From CALBPI01 sp039821645 (lineage in GTDB: Bacteria; Pseudomonadota; Gammaproteobacteria; Steroidobacterales; Woeseiaceae): a stretch of 64,000 nt of DNA. Made by a program: the position numbers and the translations under genes. Location: positions 104,635-168,634 of the forward strand of contig JBCBNU010000001.1 of NCBI GenBank assembly GCA_039821645.1, given 5' to 3'. Positions within the stretch are counted from its first letter, which is position 1. Each line of letters opens with the position of its first letter. Below, one piece after another: positions 9,121 through 16,844 of the stretch. Below the pieces are notes generated by a model, which had not been told where the DNA came from, did not search any database, and worked only from the letters and a program-made list of their open reading frames with translations.

Positions 9121-9720
9121 ATGATCCGGATTTCGGCAACGCTGGCATTGCCAGCTTTCTTGCTGGTTGCCGGCTCAGCGTTCGCGCACTCTGAATCCGG
9201 CGTCACGGGCGGGCTGGTTTCGGGGCTGTTGCACCCGGTACTCGGTTTTGACCACCTCGTTGCCATGGTTGCTGTCGGGCTTTGGGGCGCGCAATTGGAA
9301 AAACCTGCGATATGGTTGCTGCCGATTACATTCCCAATGGTGATGGCAGTGGGCGCATTGGTCGGTCTGGCGGGGCTGCCTATGCCGGGGGTGGAGTACG
9401 GCATCGCCGCTTCCGCTATTGTGCTCGGCGCTGCGGTTGCGGGCGATTTTAAACCTCCGCTAGCGCTCGCAGCGATAGTGGTTGCCGCATTCGGTGTGTT
9501 CCACGGACATGCTCACGGAAGCGAAATTCCGCAGGCTGCTAACCCGTTGGCTTATGGGGTCGGGTTCGTGCTGTCCACCGGGCTTCTACATCTATCCGGT
9601 ATCCTGATTGGACTTCTGCTTAAGTGGCCCTGGGGGAGCATTGTTGTGCGCGCGTGCGGAGTCGTTGTTGCAGGCGTCGGAGCTATCGCCCTTGCGACCA
9701 CGACGGGCCTACTCGCATGA
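9121..9720 (+). CDS. hupE: HupE/UreJ-family putative nickel/cobalt permease
   Basis: A 199-residue membrane protein. A cleavable leader (LALPAFLLVAGSAFA) ends just before HSESG, leaving a mature N-terminal His as expected in HupE. The signature HPVLGFDHLVAMVAVGLWG is intact, and FHGHAHG gives further metal-binding His. About six transmembrane helices are seen. HupE and UreJ are secondary transporters for Ni(II) or Co(II) that supply urease or hydrogenase; no urease or hydrogenase gene lies in this window, so the metal and its use are open. The stop overlaps the next gene by ATGA, showing translational coupling. Confidence is high for the family, moderate for the symbol. Confidence 0.85.
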   Translation: MIRISATLALPAFLLVAGSAFAHSESGVTGGLVSGLLHPVLGFDHLVAMVAVGLWGAQLEKPAIWLLPITFPMVMAVGALVGLAGLPMPGVEYGIAASAIVLGAAVAGDFKPPLALAAIVVAAFGVFHGHAHGSEIPQAANPLAYGVGFVLSTGLLHLSGILIGLLLKWPWGSIVVRACGVVVAGVGAIALATTTGLLA

Positions 9721-10310
9721 AAAAGTTGTTGCTGGTGATACCCGGGCTGGTGATTGCGGGACCCGCTGCGGCGCATTCTGTTTCGGCGCGTTTTGGCGAA
9801 ATTTACAGTGGCATGCTGCATCCTGTGACGACACTGGTGCATCTGGTGCCGTGGATCGCTATGGGGTTGTTGGCTGGTTGTCTTGGGCCCAAAGAGGCAC
9901 GTCGAGCGCTTGTTGGGTTTCCTGCCAGCGTAGCAGCGGGAGCTTTGGTTGCGCCTATGCTCCCCGAGCTGCCCTGGGTTTCGTTCGTCAATATGTGCTC
10001 TTTCATCGCGCTCGGCGTACTGGTAGTGGTTTCACGAGGGATTAGCTCGACACTGTTCTGGACTTGTCTCGTAGTGTTCGGTGTCAGTCATGGTTATGCG
10101 AATAATGATGCATTGCTTGTGGGGTGGGGCCTGGCAAGGTATGTCCTTGGACTGACGATTGCGGCGTATGTTGTGATCACGCTTGTTTCCGCAGTCTCTA
10201 CACAATTGTTGGGTGGACAAGGCTGGGGGCGCGTTGCCATTCGTGCGGTCGGAAGCTGGATCGTAGCGATTGGTGTGGTGTTCTCGGGTTACACGCTCAT
10301 GGCCCTATGA
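9717..10310 (+). CDS. Degenerate HupE-like membrane protein
   Basis: A 197-residue protein sharing the layout of the preceding HupE: leader MKKLLLVIPGLVIAGPAAA, mature His-Ser start, and about six helices. The signature is eroded. HPVTTLVHLVPWIAMGLL replaces HPxxGxDHxxxMxxVG, losing the Gly and the Asp, and VSHGYANN replaces FHGHAHG. It therefore keeps the fold and two His but not the full metal site. It may act as a partner subunit or have a new substrate. Its ATG overlaps the preceding stop (ATGA) and its own stop overlaps the next ATG (ATGA). It is probably a diverged duplicate of hupE, which is inference. Confidence 0.72.
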   Translation: MKKLLLVIPGLVIAGPAAAHSVSARFGEIYSGMLHPVTTLVHLVPWIAMGLLAGCLGPKEARRALVGFPASVAAGALVAPMLPELPWVSFVNMCSFIALGVLVVVSRGISSTLFWTCLVVFGVSHGYANNDALLVGWGLARYVLGLTIAAYVVITLVSAVSTQLLGGQGWGRVAIRAVGSWIVAIGVVFSGYTLMAL

Positions 10311-10918
10311 GCCAAACAAGTCTGATTTCGGCATTTTCGACGCCAATTGCCAATGTGCATTGGAAGGCGGCGGATTCGTTAAACGATGCACTGCGATCCA
10401 GCATCCTGGATAGGATGGAGGCGCAGCCTGTGCAACGCAGCAATGTAGGTGGGTGGCATTCAGATCAAGACCTCCTTGAGTGGCCTGATTCGTCGGTAGC
10501 CACGTTTTCTGACCGTCTTTGGGCCGTAATTCACTCGATCAATCAGTCGACATTTGAGGACGGAAAGGCGCCGCTTGAGGAGCAGATGCGCATTGATGCT
10601 TGGGCCAACGTATTGATGCAAGGCGGTTACAACAGTGTCCATGCCCATCCCAACGCGTTGTGGTCTGGTGTCTATTACGTGACGGACAATGAGTCGATTG
10701 ACGACCATCCTTTTAGTGGGAAGCTGGAACTGTTGGACCCACGGCCTGCGACGAGTGTTGCGTTTGCCGAGAGTATGAGGGTCTACGGGCGTTTTCTCGT
10801 CAATCCGATCGCCGGCCAACTGGTTGTGTTTCCGTCCTGGCTGCAACACTGCGTTCATCCCTATTTCGGACATAAGCAGCGAATTGCAATTGCGTTTAAT
10901 GTCGTCGTGTTGACCTAG
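10307..10918 (+). CDS. TIGR02466-family putative 2OG-Fe(II) oxygenase, copy 2
   Basis: A 203-residue protein. The Fe/2OG core is VHAHPNALWSGVYYV, then VVFPSWLQHCVHPYFG followed by KQRIAIAFN, supplying the distal His and the Arg. It is the most diverged of the three TIGR02466 copies: a Trp replaces Phe in the SG motif, and an extra segment (DHPFSGKLELLDPRPAT) occupies the middle. Its ATG overlaps the stop of the degenerate HupE gene, which makes it the fifth gene of the PpiC-HupE operon and ties it to that system. Its stop overlaps the opposite-strand copy 3 by 4 nt (CTAG). The substrate is unknown. Confidence 0.8.
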   Translation: MSQTSLISAFSTPIANVHWKAADSLNDALRSSILDRMEAQPVQRSNVGGWHSDQDLLEWPDSSVATFSDRLWAVIHSINQSTFEDGKAPLEEQMRIDAWANVLMQGGYNSVHAHPNALWSGVYYVTDNESIDDHPFSGKLELLDPRPATSVAFAESMRVYGRFLVNPIAGQLVVFPSWLQHCVHPYFGHKQRIAIAFNVVVLT

Positions 10919-11541
10919 GAGAACTGCAACACGTAGTCCCAACTCTTCAGGCGCTGTGGCACGGCGTTGAACGCGAGTGTCATTCTCTCGCTGCCTTGGT
11001 TTCGGGGAACCTCATGAAGCAGATAGCTTGGGAACAATACAGCGTCTCCGGGCATTTGGTTGGGTACTGCCCAGCGCGGTGCGTTGTAGGCACCAAGTTT
11101 GACATCGCGGTGCTCGTTAGTGAAAGCAAAGTCACGCCCACCCATGTTGCGATAGAAAACAGTTCGGCAACTGGCGTGTGCTTCGGTCAAATACACTACA
11201 CCAGAAATAAAGCTGTTCGCATGCGAATGTACAGTCTGGTGTCCACCGGGTGCGAGCTGATTAAGCCATATCTCTTTCGTGATCCAGGGCAGCCGTTCAC
11301 CGAACAGTAACTCTCCGAACTCGACGATATGCGTTTGCATTGTATCGTCGACTTCGGTGAGCAAAGGATGTTGATCCGGTGTGCTTACTGCGGAATGCGA
11401 CAGATCCGACGAGGTCGAGTTGCTCTTGGTCGCGGTCTCTCTGGTGAGTGCTACAAGTTGATCAATTAGAGCAGGGTCAACCGCCTGTTTTACCTGCATT
11501 AGCGGGACTGCGAATAGGTCGGTGATTTTCGATTCTGCCAT
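10915..11541 (-). CDS. TIGR02466-family putative 2OG-Fe(II) oxygenase, copy 3
   Basis: A 208-residue minus-strand protein. The core HSHANSFISGVVYLTEA and VLFPSYLLHEVPRNQGSER gives both His ligand regions and the 2OG-binding Arg. It is clearly the closest relative of copy 1 at 4191 (same TKEIWLNQL/VKEMWMNVL region, YNAPRW, RLKSWDY), so a duplication that now brackets the HupE operon is likely. It converges on copy 2, sharing the CTAG stop overlap at 10915-10918. The ATG at 11541 gives a natural N-terminus (MAESKITDLFAVPL). Confidence 0.82.
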   Translation of the reverse strand: MAESKITDLFAVPLMQVKQAVDPALIDQLVALTRETATKSNSTSSDLSHSAVSTPDQHPLLTEVDDTMQTHIVEFGELLFGERLPWITKEIWLNQLAPGGHQTVHSHANSFISGVVYLTEAHASCRTVFYRNMGGRDFAFTNEHRDVKLGAYNAPRWAVPNQMPGDAVLFPSYLLHEVPRNQGSERMTLAFNAVPQRLKSWDYVLQFS

Positions 11542-11572
11542 CTTCGGAAGGGAATGATCTCAGAGGAACAGA

Positions 11573-12010
11573 CTACTCGCTCGGCGCCAGATCTTCGCGC
11601 GATACCTCGCCATCGCCGTCTATGTCTATCCGTTCCAGTAGTTGTATGAGAAACGTCCGGTACTCGGTTCTTGAAATCACGTCGTCACTATTCGAATCGA
11701 TCCTTTCCCTTGCCACCTGATCGAGCTTTGCGAGCATCTCCCTGCGCCCGGGTTCGAGCGAAGACATTTGATACAGGTGGTAGCGAAGAGTCATCGGGTA
11801 ACGTTGATGTAGTTCACCGAGGTGCTCATCCACCTCTGCGGCCTGGACATAGCCCTCATTGGTGCAGTCCAGTACTGTGAAAACGGGCGGAATCAGAAAT
11901 CGAGCCAAGTCAAAATCATCAAATTCGTCCTCGTTGGCGAGTAGCGTACCGGGTACCGCCAGCGCGAGAAGGCCGAGGATGCAGACTACGTTCCGGCTGC
12001 AGTTAGTCAT
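11573..12010 (-). CDS. Secreted EF-hand protein
   Basis: A 145-residue protein with a signal peptide (VVCILGLLALAVPGTLLA). It carries two clear EF-hand loops, DSNSDDVISRTE (about residues 105-116) and DIDGDGEVSRED (about 129-140), and a weaker loop DCTNEGYVQAAE (about 48-59). It should bind Ca2+ or a similar ion in the periplasm. The loops lack the Pro at position 2 typical of lanmodulin. Its start overlaps the end of the upstream coiled-coil gene by 8 nt, so the two are co-transcribed and divergent from the TonB receptor operon. The function is unknown. Confidence 0.75.
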   Translation of the reverse strand: MTNCSRNVVCILGLLALAVPGTLLANEDEFDDFDLARFLIPPVFTVLDCTNEGYVQAAEVDEHLGELHQRYPMTLRYHLYQMSSLEPGRREMLAKLDQVARERIDSNSDDVISRTEYRTFLIQLLERIDIDGDGEVSREDLAPSE

Positions 12011-12437
12011 CGCCTTCCTCCGTCAGGAACGGTGCAAAGCTACCAGTGCGCTGTTGGATGTCAGAATGCCGTTGCCGATTGGTCGTGCCATCGGCACGTA
12101 ATGGGTCCGGAGTGAGGTCGTCGGTCGGGTAAAACGGTTGGGCAACCCGTGCGACCGGGCGTTCCTGCGGTCGGTACGCTTCGTAACCTTGCGCCGGGGG
12201 CGATTGTGGTGCCGTATTCGCGCTCTGTTGTACTGATTCGCGCAATTCGCCGATCTGCATGTACAGGCTGAAGATGTCTTGTTGCACCACCTCAACCGGC
12301 GTGTGTAGCTCGCTTTGCTGGCGCTCCAGCTCAGCGATCTCTGACTCAAGAGCGGCAATTCTCGCCGAGAAGTGTAGTGCGAGGGCCACCACGGTAATCG
12401 CAACTAACACTGCACTCCCTTTAGCCAACATCGACAT
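12003..12437 (-). CDS. Single-span membrane protein with coiled coil
   Basis: A 144-residue protein. MSMLAKG leads into one membrane helix (SAVLVAITVVALALHFSA), followed by a heptad-like coiled coil (ARIAALESEIAELERQQSEL) and a Pro/Gln-rich disordered tail. ATG 12437 is preferred over an upstream in-frame ATG because GGGAGA lies 6 bases before it and it places the helix near the N-terminus. No family was recognised. It is the first gene of a two-gene operon with the EF-hand protein. The topology suggests a periplasmic coiled coil anchored in the inner membrane. Confidence 0.65.
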   Translation of the reverse strand: MSMLAKGSAVLVAITVVALALHFSARIAALESEIAELERQQSELHTPVEVVQQDIFSLYMQIGELRESVQQSANTAPQSPPAQGYEAYRPQERPVARVAQPFYPTDDLTPDPLRADGTTNRQRHSDIQQRTGSFAPFLTEEGDD

Positions 12438-12560
12438 TGTTGTCTCCCGTTTTTTACAAACGTTAATCCTGTAGCGTGACAATATTGTGACGCTTCCGGC
12501 GGGCTGGATTTATAACGCTTCTGTAACACCACCAATGGAATTCTGTGAAATCCTACACGC
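12438..12560. promoter_or_regulatory. Divergent promoter region with a 20-bp near-palindrome
   Basis: Between the EF-hand operon and the TonB receptor lies GCGTGACAATATTGTGACGC at 12474-12493, a 20-bp palindrome with one mismatched pair. It also holds GTGAC as direct repeats 11 bp apart. Either arrangement suits a dimeric transcription factor acting on both operons. The decamer ATTGTGACGC recurs at 45024-45033 upstream of another exported protein. Confidence 0.45.
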
Positions 12561-14642
12561 ATGGAGAATATGTATATCAACAAGAAAAGCGCGCAGAATG
12601 ATCTCCAGCGGTTTTCCTGGAATGCCGTGTCTCTCAGACTTGCGGTGTTAGCCTGCCTGGCAAGCGCCAACGCCATTGGCCATGAGGGTGATGATATCGA
12701 TGAGGTCATCGTCGTCGCTCGGTCAGAACCCCTGGTTGGAGCAGCGATCAGTGCGTCTCAAGGTTCGGTCGGCTTTGACGATATCCGTTTGCCGCCTTTA
12801 CTGAGAATTGGGGAGCTTGTCGAGGCAGTGCCGGGAATGGTAGCGACGCAGCACTCGGGTACCGGAAAAGCCAACCAATACTTCCTTCGAGGTTTCAATC
12901 TGGATCACGGAACTGATTTTTCCGCACGGGTAAACGGCGTGCCGATCAATCTCAGAACCCATGGGCATGGGCAGGGCTACCTGGATCTCAATTTCATGAT
13001 TCCTGAACTCGTTGAGCGCACCAGTTATCAGAAGGGTCCCTATCACCCTGATTCGGGTGATTTTTCATCGGCGGGTAGTGTGTCCTTCGACTACGTGGAC
13101 GCCCTTGACACAAACATGCTGAAACTGGGTGTTGGAGACTTTGGTCACCGCCGAGGCCTTGTGGCTGGAACGCTGAATTTTGATCATGACACACTGACTG
13201 CTGCCGTAGACGTGTCGTCTTATAATGGGCCCTGGGATCTTGAGGAAAACGGCGACTACACAAAGACTTATTTGTCGTATGCGACGCACCTCGGTCAAGT
13301 GAATTCAACATTTTCTCTTTCAACCTACAACGCAGAGTGGTCAAGTACCGACCAAATCCCCATGCGTTTAATCGAGAGTGGGACGCTGTCGCGTCTGGGC
13401 TTTGTCGATCCGGATCTTGGTGGAAATACAGATCGCTATGAGTTGAGAGCGAGATTCGATTTCGAGAATGCACAGGTCACCACCTATGCAACCCGATACG
13501 AATTCAATCTGTTTTCGAACTTTACCTATGAGCTTGATAACCCAGTTGACGGTGATGAATTTGAGCAGGTCGACCAGCGCAATCGTTATGGGGTTTTCGC
13601 GACCGGCAAGCTCCGTGCCGAGTCGAATCTGCCGCTAACGTGGGGCACGGAAGTTCGGATCGATGATATCGAAGAAGTCGGGTTGTTTGACACCGCAAGC
13701 CGCGAACGGTTGAACACAGTGCGTTTGGATGAGGTGCGACAGCAGTCAACTAGCGCGTGGATAGAGTCGGAGCTGCGACTCGGTGAGAAGTTTCGCGTGT
13801 CCCCGGGTGTTCGTTTCGATCATATGCGCTGGGATGTAGATGCGCTTAGGACATCGAACACTGGCGATGGTAGTGACTCGCTGGTGAGCCCAACCCTGAA
13901 TGCGGCATTTCAGATTGCGGATGCGGTCGAACTCTATGCTAATTGGGGCATGGGCTTCCATACCAACGATGTTCGCGGCGCGGAGATCTCCATCGACCCC
14001 AGAAGTGGTGAGACTGTGGACCCGGTCGATTCGTTCGTGCGCTCACGCGGTGCGGAACTTGGTATGCGGTGGGAGCGGGACGAACAATTCAACATTACCG
14101 TTACGGCCTTTAATTTAGAGCTCGACTCAGAGCTACTGTTTGTTGGCGATGCCGGTACGACCGAACCTGTTGGAAGTAGCACAAGACGTGGCGTCGAACT
14201 GAACGCGTTCTGGCAGCCGATGCCTGAAGTCGTATTCAATGCTGGCTACAGCTACACGGATGCCGAATTCGATGAAGCGACCGGCGGGGGTGTTGAGATC
14301 CCCGGGGCAATAGCAGAATCTGCATCAATGGGTGCAACCTGGGCCTTCATCGAGAACGGATTCGTCAGCGTTCGTGGGCGATATCTGGGCGATGCCCCAC
14401 TGATCGAAGATGGCAGCGTTAAGAGCGGTTCATCACTTCTGGTGAATTTGGCGGCAGGCTACCGCTGGGAACAGGTCGAACTTCGCATAGAGGCCTTCAA
14501 CCTTACGGACTCCACCGATAACGATATTGCCTATTTCTTCGCATCGCGATTGGGCGATGAGCCAGCCGATGGTGTCGAGGATATCCATATGCATCCGCTG
14601 GAGCCGAGGGCCTTGCGTGCATCGGTAACCTTCAATTTCTAG
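12561..14642 (+). CDS. TonB-dependent outer-membrane receptor
   Basis: A 693-residue receptor. The leader runs to about SANAIG, then HEGDDIDEVIVVAR gives a TonB-box-like start. A plug domain follows (LLRIGELVEAVPGMVATQHS, NQYFLRGFNLDHGTDFS, VNGVPINLRTHGHGQGYLDLN). The barrel ends in the expected aromatic C-terminus (RASVTFNF). The substrate cannot be deduced; a metal complex is possible given the HupE genes upstream and a plug rich in His, but siderophore or carotenoid-like ligands remain open. ATG 12561 or 12570 may be the start. It heads an operon with the DUF2141 and carotenoid oxygenase genes. The palindrome at 12474 lies 67 bases upstream. Confidence 0.88.
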   Translation: MENMYINKKSAQNDLQRFSWNAVSLRLAVLACLASANAIGHEGDDIDEVIVVARSEPLVGAAISASQGSVGFDDIRLPPLLRIGELVEAVPGMVATQHSGTGKANQYFLRGFNLDHGTDFSARVNGVPINLRTHGHGQGYLDLNFMIPELVERTSYQKGPYHPDSGDFSSAGSVSFDYVDALDTNMLKLGVGDFGHRRGLVAGTLNFDHDTLTAAVDVSSYNGPWDLEENGDYTKTYLSYATHLGQVNSTFSLSTYNAEWSSTDQIPMRLIESGTLSRLGFVDPDLGGNTDRYELRARFDFENAQVTTYATRYEFNLFSNFTYELDNPVDGDEFEQVDQRNRYGVFATGKLRAESNLPLTWGTEVRIDDIEEVGLFDTASRERLNTVRLDEVRQQSTSAWIESELRLGEKFRVSPGVRFDHMRWDVDALRTSNTGDGSDSLVSPTLNAAFQIADAVELYANWGMGFHTNDVRGAEISIDPRSGETVDPVDSFVRSRGAELGMRWERDEQFNITVTAFNLELDSELLFVGDAGTTEPVGSSTRRGVELNAFWQPMPEVVFNAGYSYTDAEFDEATGGGVEIPGAIAESASMGATWAFIENGFVSVRGRYLGDAPLIEDGSVKSGSSLLVNLAAGYRWEQVELRIEAFNLTDSTDNDIAYFFASRLGDEPADGVEDIHMHPLEPRALRASVTFNF

Positions 14643-14725
14643 ATTGTGACTTTTGGCACATGCGGGCCGTGTTCCGGATCGGTAGCTTGTTGATCAACCC
14701 AACTTGATTGACAGGAGGCTGAGCC

Positions 14726-15154
14726 ATGAACCAACCACGTTCCATTCTGATTGCGATTGCAGCAAGTCTGTCTTGCAACGCGGCCATTGCCGCTGATCTG
14801 ACGATCGAGGTTTCAGATATCGAGGCGCTGACCGGAGCACTCATGATCGCTATGTACGACTCGGCAGCCGGGTTCGATGACGGCGAGGCGCCGCCCGTGA
14901 AAGCGATGCGTGTGGAAGTCGATGCAGAGACGGTCTCGGTGCCGCTAGCGGAGCTCGCTGAGGGCGAATATGCGATCAAGCTCTATCACGATGCCAACAA
15001 CAATGGTGAGATGGATCAGAACATGATGGGCTTGCCGATCGAAGGATATGGCTTCAGTGGCAATGGCGGCCGGTTCGGACCGCCGGCGTTCGAGGAGGCT
15101 GTGTTCGAAGTTCGGGAGGATACGGATAACAAGGTTTCCATCGAGCTTCGCTGA
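14726..15154 (+). CDS. DUF2141 periplasmic protein
   Basis: A 142-residue exported protein. Its signal peptide (ILIAIAASLSCNAAIAA) is followed by the DUF2141 pattern: GALMIAMYDSAAGF, then EGEYAIKLYHDANNNGEMD with a FG/NGGRFGPPAFEEA segment near the end. The fold is a small beta-sandwich of unknown function. The DANNNGEMD stretch could bind a divalent cation, which is inference. It sits between the receptor and the carotenoid oxygenase genes with short gaps (83 and 24 bases), consistent with one operon. A good GGAGG ribosome site precedes ATG 14726. Confidence 0.82.
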   Translation: MNQPRSILIAIAASLSCNAAIAADLTIEVSDIEALTGALMIAMYDSAAGFDDGEAPPVKAMRVEVDAETVSVPLAELAEGEYAIKLYHDANNNGEMDQNMMGLPIEGYGFSGNGGRFGPPAFEEAVFEVREDTDNKVSIELR

Positions 15155-15178
15155 GCGAACTCCAAGTAGGGGCAAACG

Positions 15179-16666
15179 ATGAAACGACGTGAATTCCTCG
15201 GCGCAGGTCTTGCATCGCTGGCAGCGAGTCAGATCCTGGTATGTCTGGCATCTGAATGGGTCGATTCGACCTACTCGGGCGCCAGAGATTGGCGGCTAGG
15301 GTGGCAGAGTGTCGCAACGCGATCCTATGACCCGTTGCGATTGGAAGTAACCGGCAAGATCCCAGAGTCACTGTACGGTGTTCTATTTCGAAACGGACCG
15401 GCCAAGACAGAACGAGCAGACGTGCGCTACCGACACTGGTTCGATGGCGACGGCATGATTCAGCGCTTTGCGATATCCGCGGACGGCATTTCGCATACAG
15501 GCAGGTTCGTCGACACCGAGAAGTTTGTCGAGGAGGAAGCCGCGGGACGCTTCTTGTATTCGGCGGCCGGCACCGTGGTGCCAAACGGCAAAGGCAGTCG
15601 CAACAATGACTCGGGTAACGTCGCCAATACCGCGTTGTTGCCGTGGAATGGCGAATTGCTGGCTTTGTGGGAAGGCGGCTCTGCGTATGGCGTTGATCCG
15701 GCGACACTGGCGACTCATGGAAGAAAGGACTGGCGCAGCGATCTCACGCATATGCCGTTTTCGGCGCATCCCTTGGTGGATAAGGACGGGACGCTCTGGA
15801 ATTTTGGGAGCGCGCCTTACGCGGGTTCGAACGGTGCCATCTTCGTTTACGAAATTGCGCCGGACAGCACGGTTCGCAACGCCAAGGCGGTGCCGACACC
15901 CGCTCGAAGCTATGCGCATAGTTTCCTGATGACCGAACAGTGGCTCGTGATCTATCTTGGGGCGCATTTATTTGAGGCGGGTGGCGATACCTTCGTCGAT
16001 GCGTTTCAGTGGAAGCCGGAAAACGGCAGCCATGTCCTGCTCATCAACAAGAACGATTTATCACAGCAGCACACGATCGAAGTGCCTCCCGGTTTTGTAT
16101 TTCATGGAGCGCACGCCTTCGAACAGGGCGATGAGATCGTCGCGAGGGTCAGTCTTTATGACGATGCAGGTGTGATGGACAGCGGCATGATCGCGTTGAT
16201 GGACGCCGAGGCAGCCAGTTACCCGGAGTTCTCGCGGGCACATCTTGCGACGCTGCGGATAAACCCGAAATCGGGGAAAGCCAGTGTCGAGAAAACCGAT
16301 ACGCTCATGGAATTTCCTGGCATCGATTCGCGATTTGTGAATGCATCTACGCCGGTCTTCGGTGTCGGCCATCGTGATGTTTCGACCCCCACGATTTCAG
16401 ACGCGATCATTCGCGTCGATCCCGAGTCAGGGAAAGAGCAGCGGTTCGCATTTCCGGATCACCACATGGTTGAGGAACCGTTGTTTGTTGCCGACGAGCG
16501 CGGTGACAGTGGGTGGCTGATCGGCACCTACCTCAACTACGCAACCGCGCGGTCGGGCGTTTACATTCTCGATGCAAAGCACCTTGCGGATGGTCCGGTG
16601 GCAACAGCCGAAATGGAGCGTTCGCTGCCGCTCGGGTTCCACGGTTGCTTCGTTGGCGCTGCCTAA
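15179..16666 (+). CDS. Carotenoid oxygenase (RPE65/CCD) family protein
   Basis: A 495-residue protein. The N-terminus MKRREFLGAGLASLAA resembles a Tat-like or lipoprotein-like leader, so it is probably exported. Family motifs are GVLFRNGPAKTE, HWFDGDGMIQRF and GNVANTALLPWNGELLALWEGG. Candidate non-haem Fe(II) His ligands are near residues 197 (SAHPLVDKDG), 247 (YAHSFLMTEQ), 309 (FHGAHAFE) and 488 (GFHGCFV), the usual four-His arrangement. Members cleave carotenoids, stilbenes or lignin fragments with O2; the substrate here is unknown. It is third in the receptor operon, so its product or substrate may cross the outer membrane by that receptor (inference). Confidence 0.87.
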   Translation: MKRREFLGAGLASLAASQILVCLASEWVDSTYSGARDWRLGWQSVATRSYDPLRLEVTGKIPESLYGVLFRNGPAKTERADVRYRHWFDGDGMIQRFAISADGISHTGRFVDTEKFVEEEAAGRFLYSAAGTVVPNGKGSRNNDSGNVANTALLPWNGELLALWEGGSAYGVDPATLATHGRKDWRSDLTHMPFSAHPLVDKDGTLWNFGSAPYAGSNGAIFVYEIAPDSTVRNAKAVPTPARSYAHSFLMTEQWLVIYLGAHLFEAGGDTFVDAFQWKPENGSHVLLINKNDLSQQHTIEVPPGFVFHGAHAFEQGDEIVARVSLYDDAGVMDSGMIALMDAEAASYPEFSRAHLATLRINPKSGKASVEKTDTLMEFPGIDSRFVNASTPVFGVGHRDVSTPTISDAIIRVDPESGKEQRFAFPDHHMVEEPLFVADERGDSGWLIGTYLNYATARSGVYILDAKHLADGPVATAEMERSLPLGFHGCFVGAA

Positions 16667-16844
16667 CCCGCTACAGTCCGCAGGCGGCGGTAGCTGCCGA
16701 GGACTTGTAGACGGAGAGGATCTCTTCCGCCTGCTTTTCTTGTTCGGCGGAAAGTGCTGTGTAGCCGCGGTTGATTGACCAATCACATCGCTACCGAGCT
16801 AACATGCGGTCAATTTGACTCGCAAAGAGGCACCGGCGCAAACC
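16667..16844. other. Intergenic gap with a coding-like minus-strand stretch
   Basis: No confident gene. On the minus strand, from about 16790 down to a TAG near 16675, one frame reads like protein (ALSAEQEKQAEEILSVYKSS then a short tail and stop), but it has no ATG, GTG or TTG start and meets a stop upstream. It may be the remnant of a small gene or chance. The promoter of the downstream carboxyltransferase presumably lies here. Confidence 0.25.

Noticed and set aside
11573..12010. Lanmodulin-like lanthanide-binding EF-hand protein
   Set aside because: The EF loops lack the Pro at position 2 and the loop count differs; an ordinary Ca2+ EF-hand protein is more likely.
12438..12560. Cobalamin riboswitch upstream of the TonB receptor
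   Set aside because: The gap is too short and has no B12-box-like sequence; the only clear structure is a palindrome.
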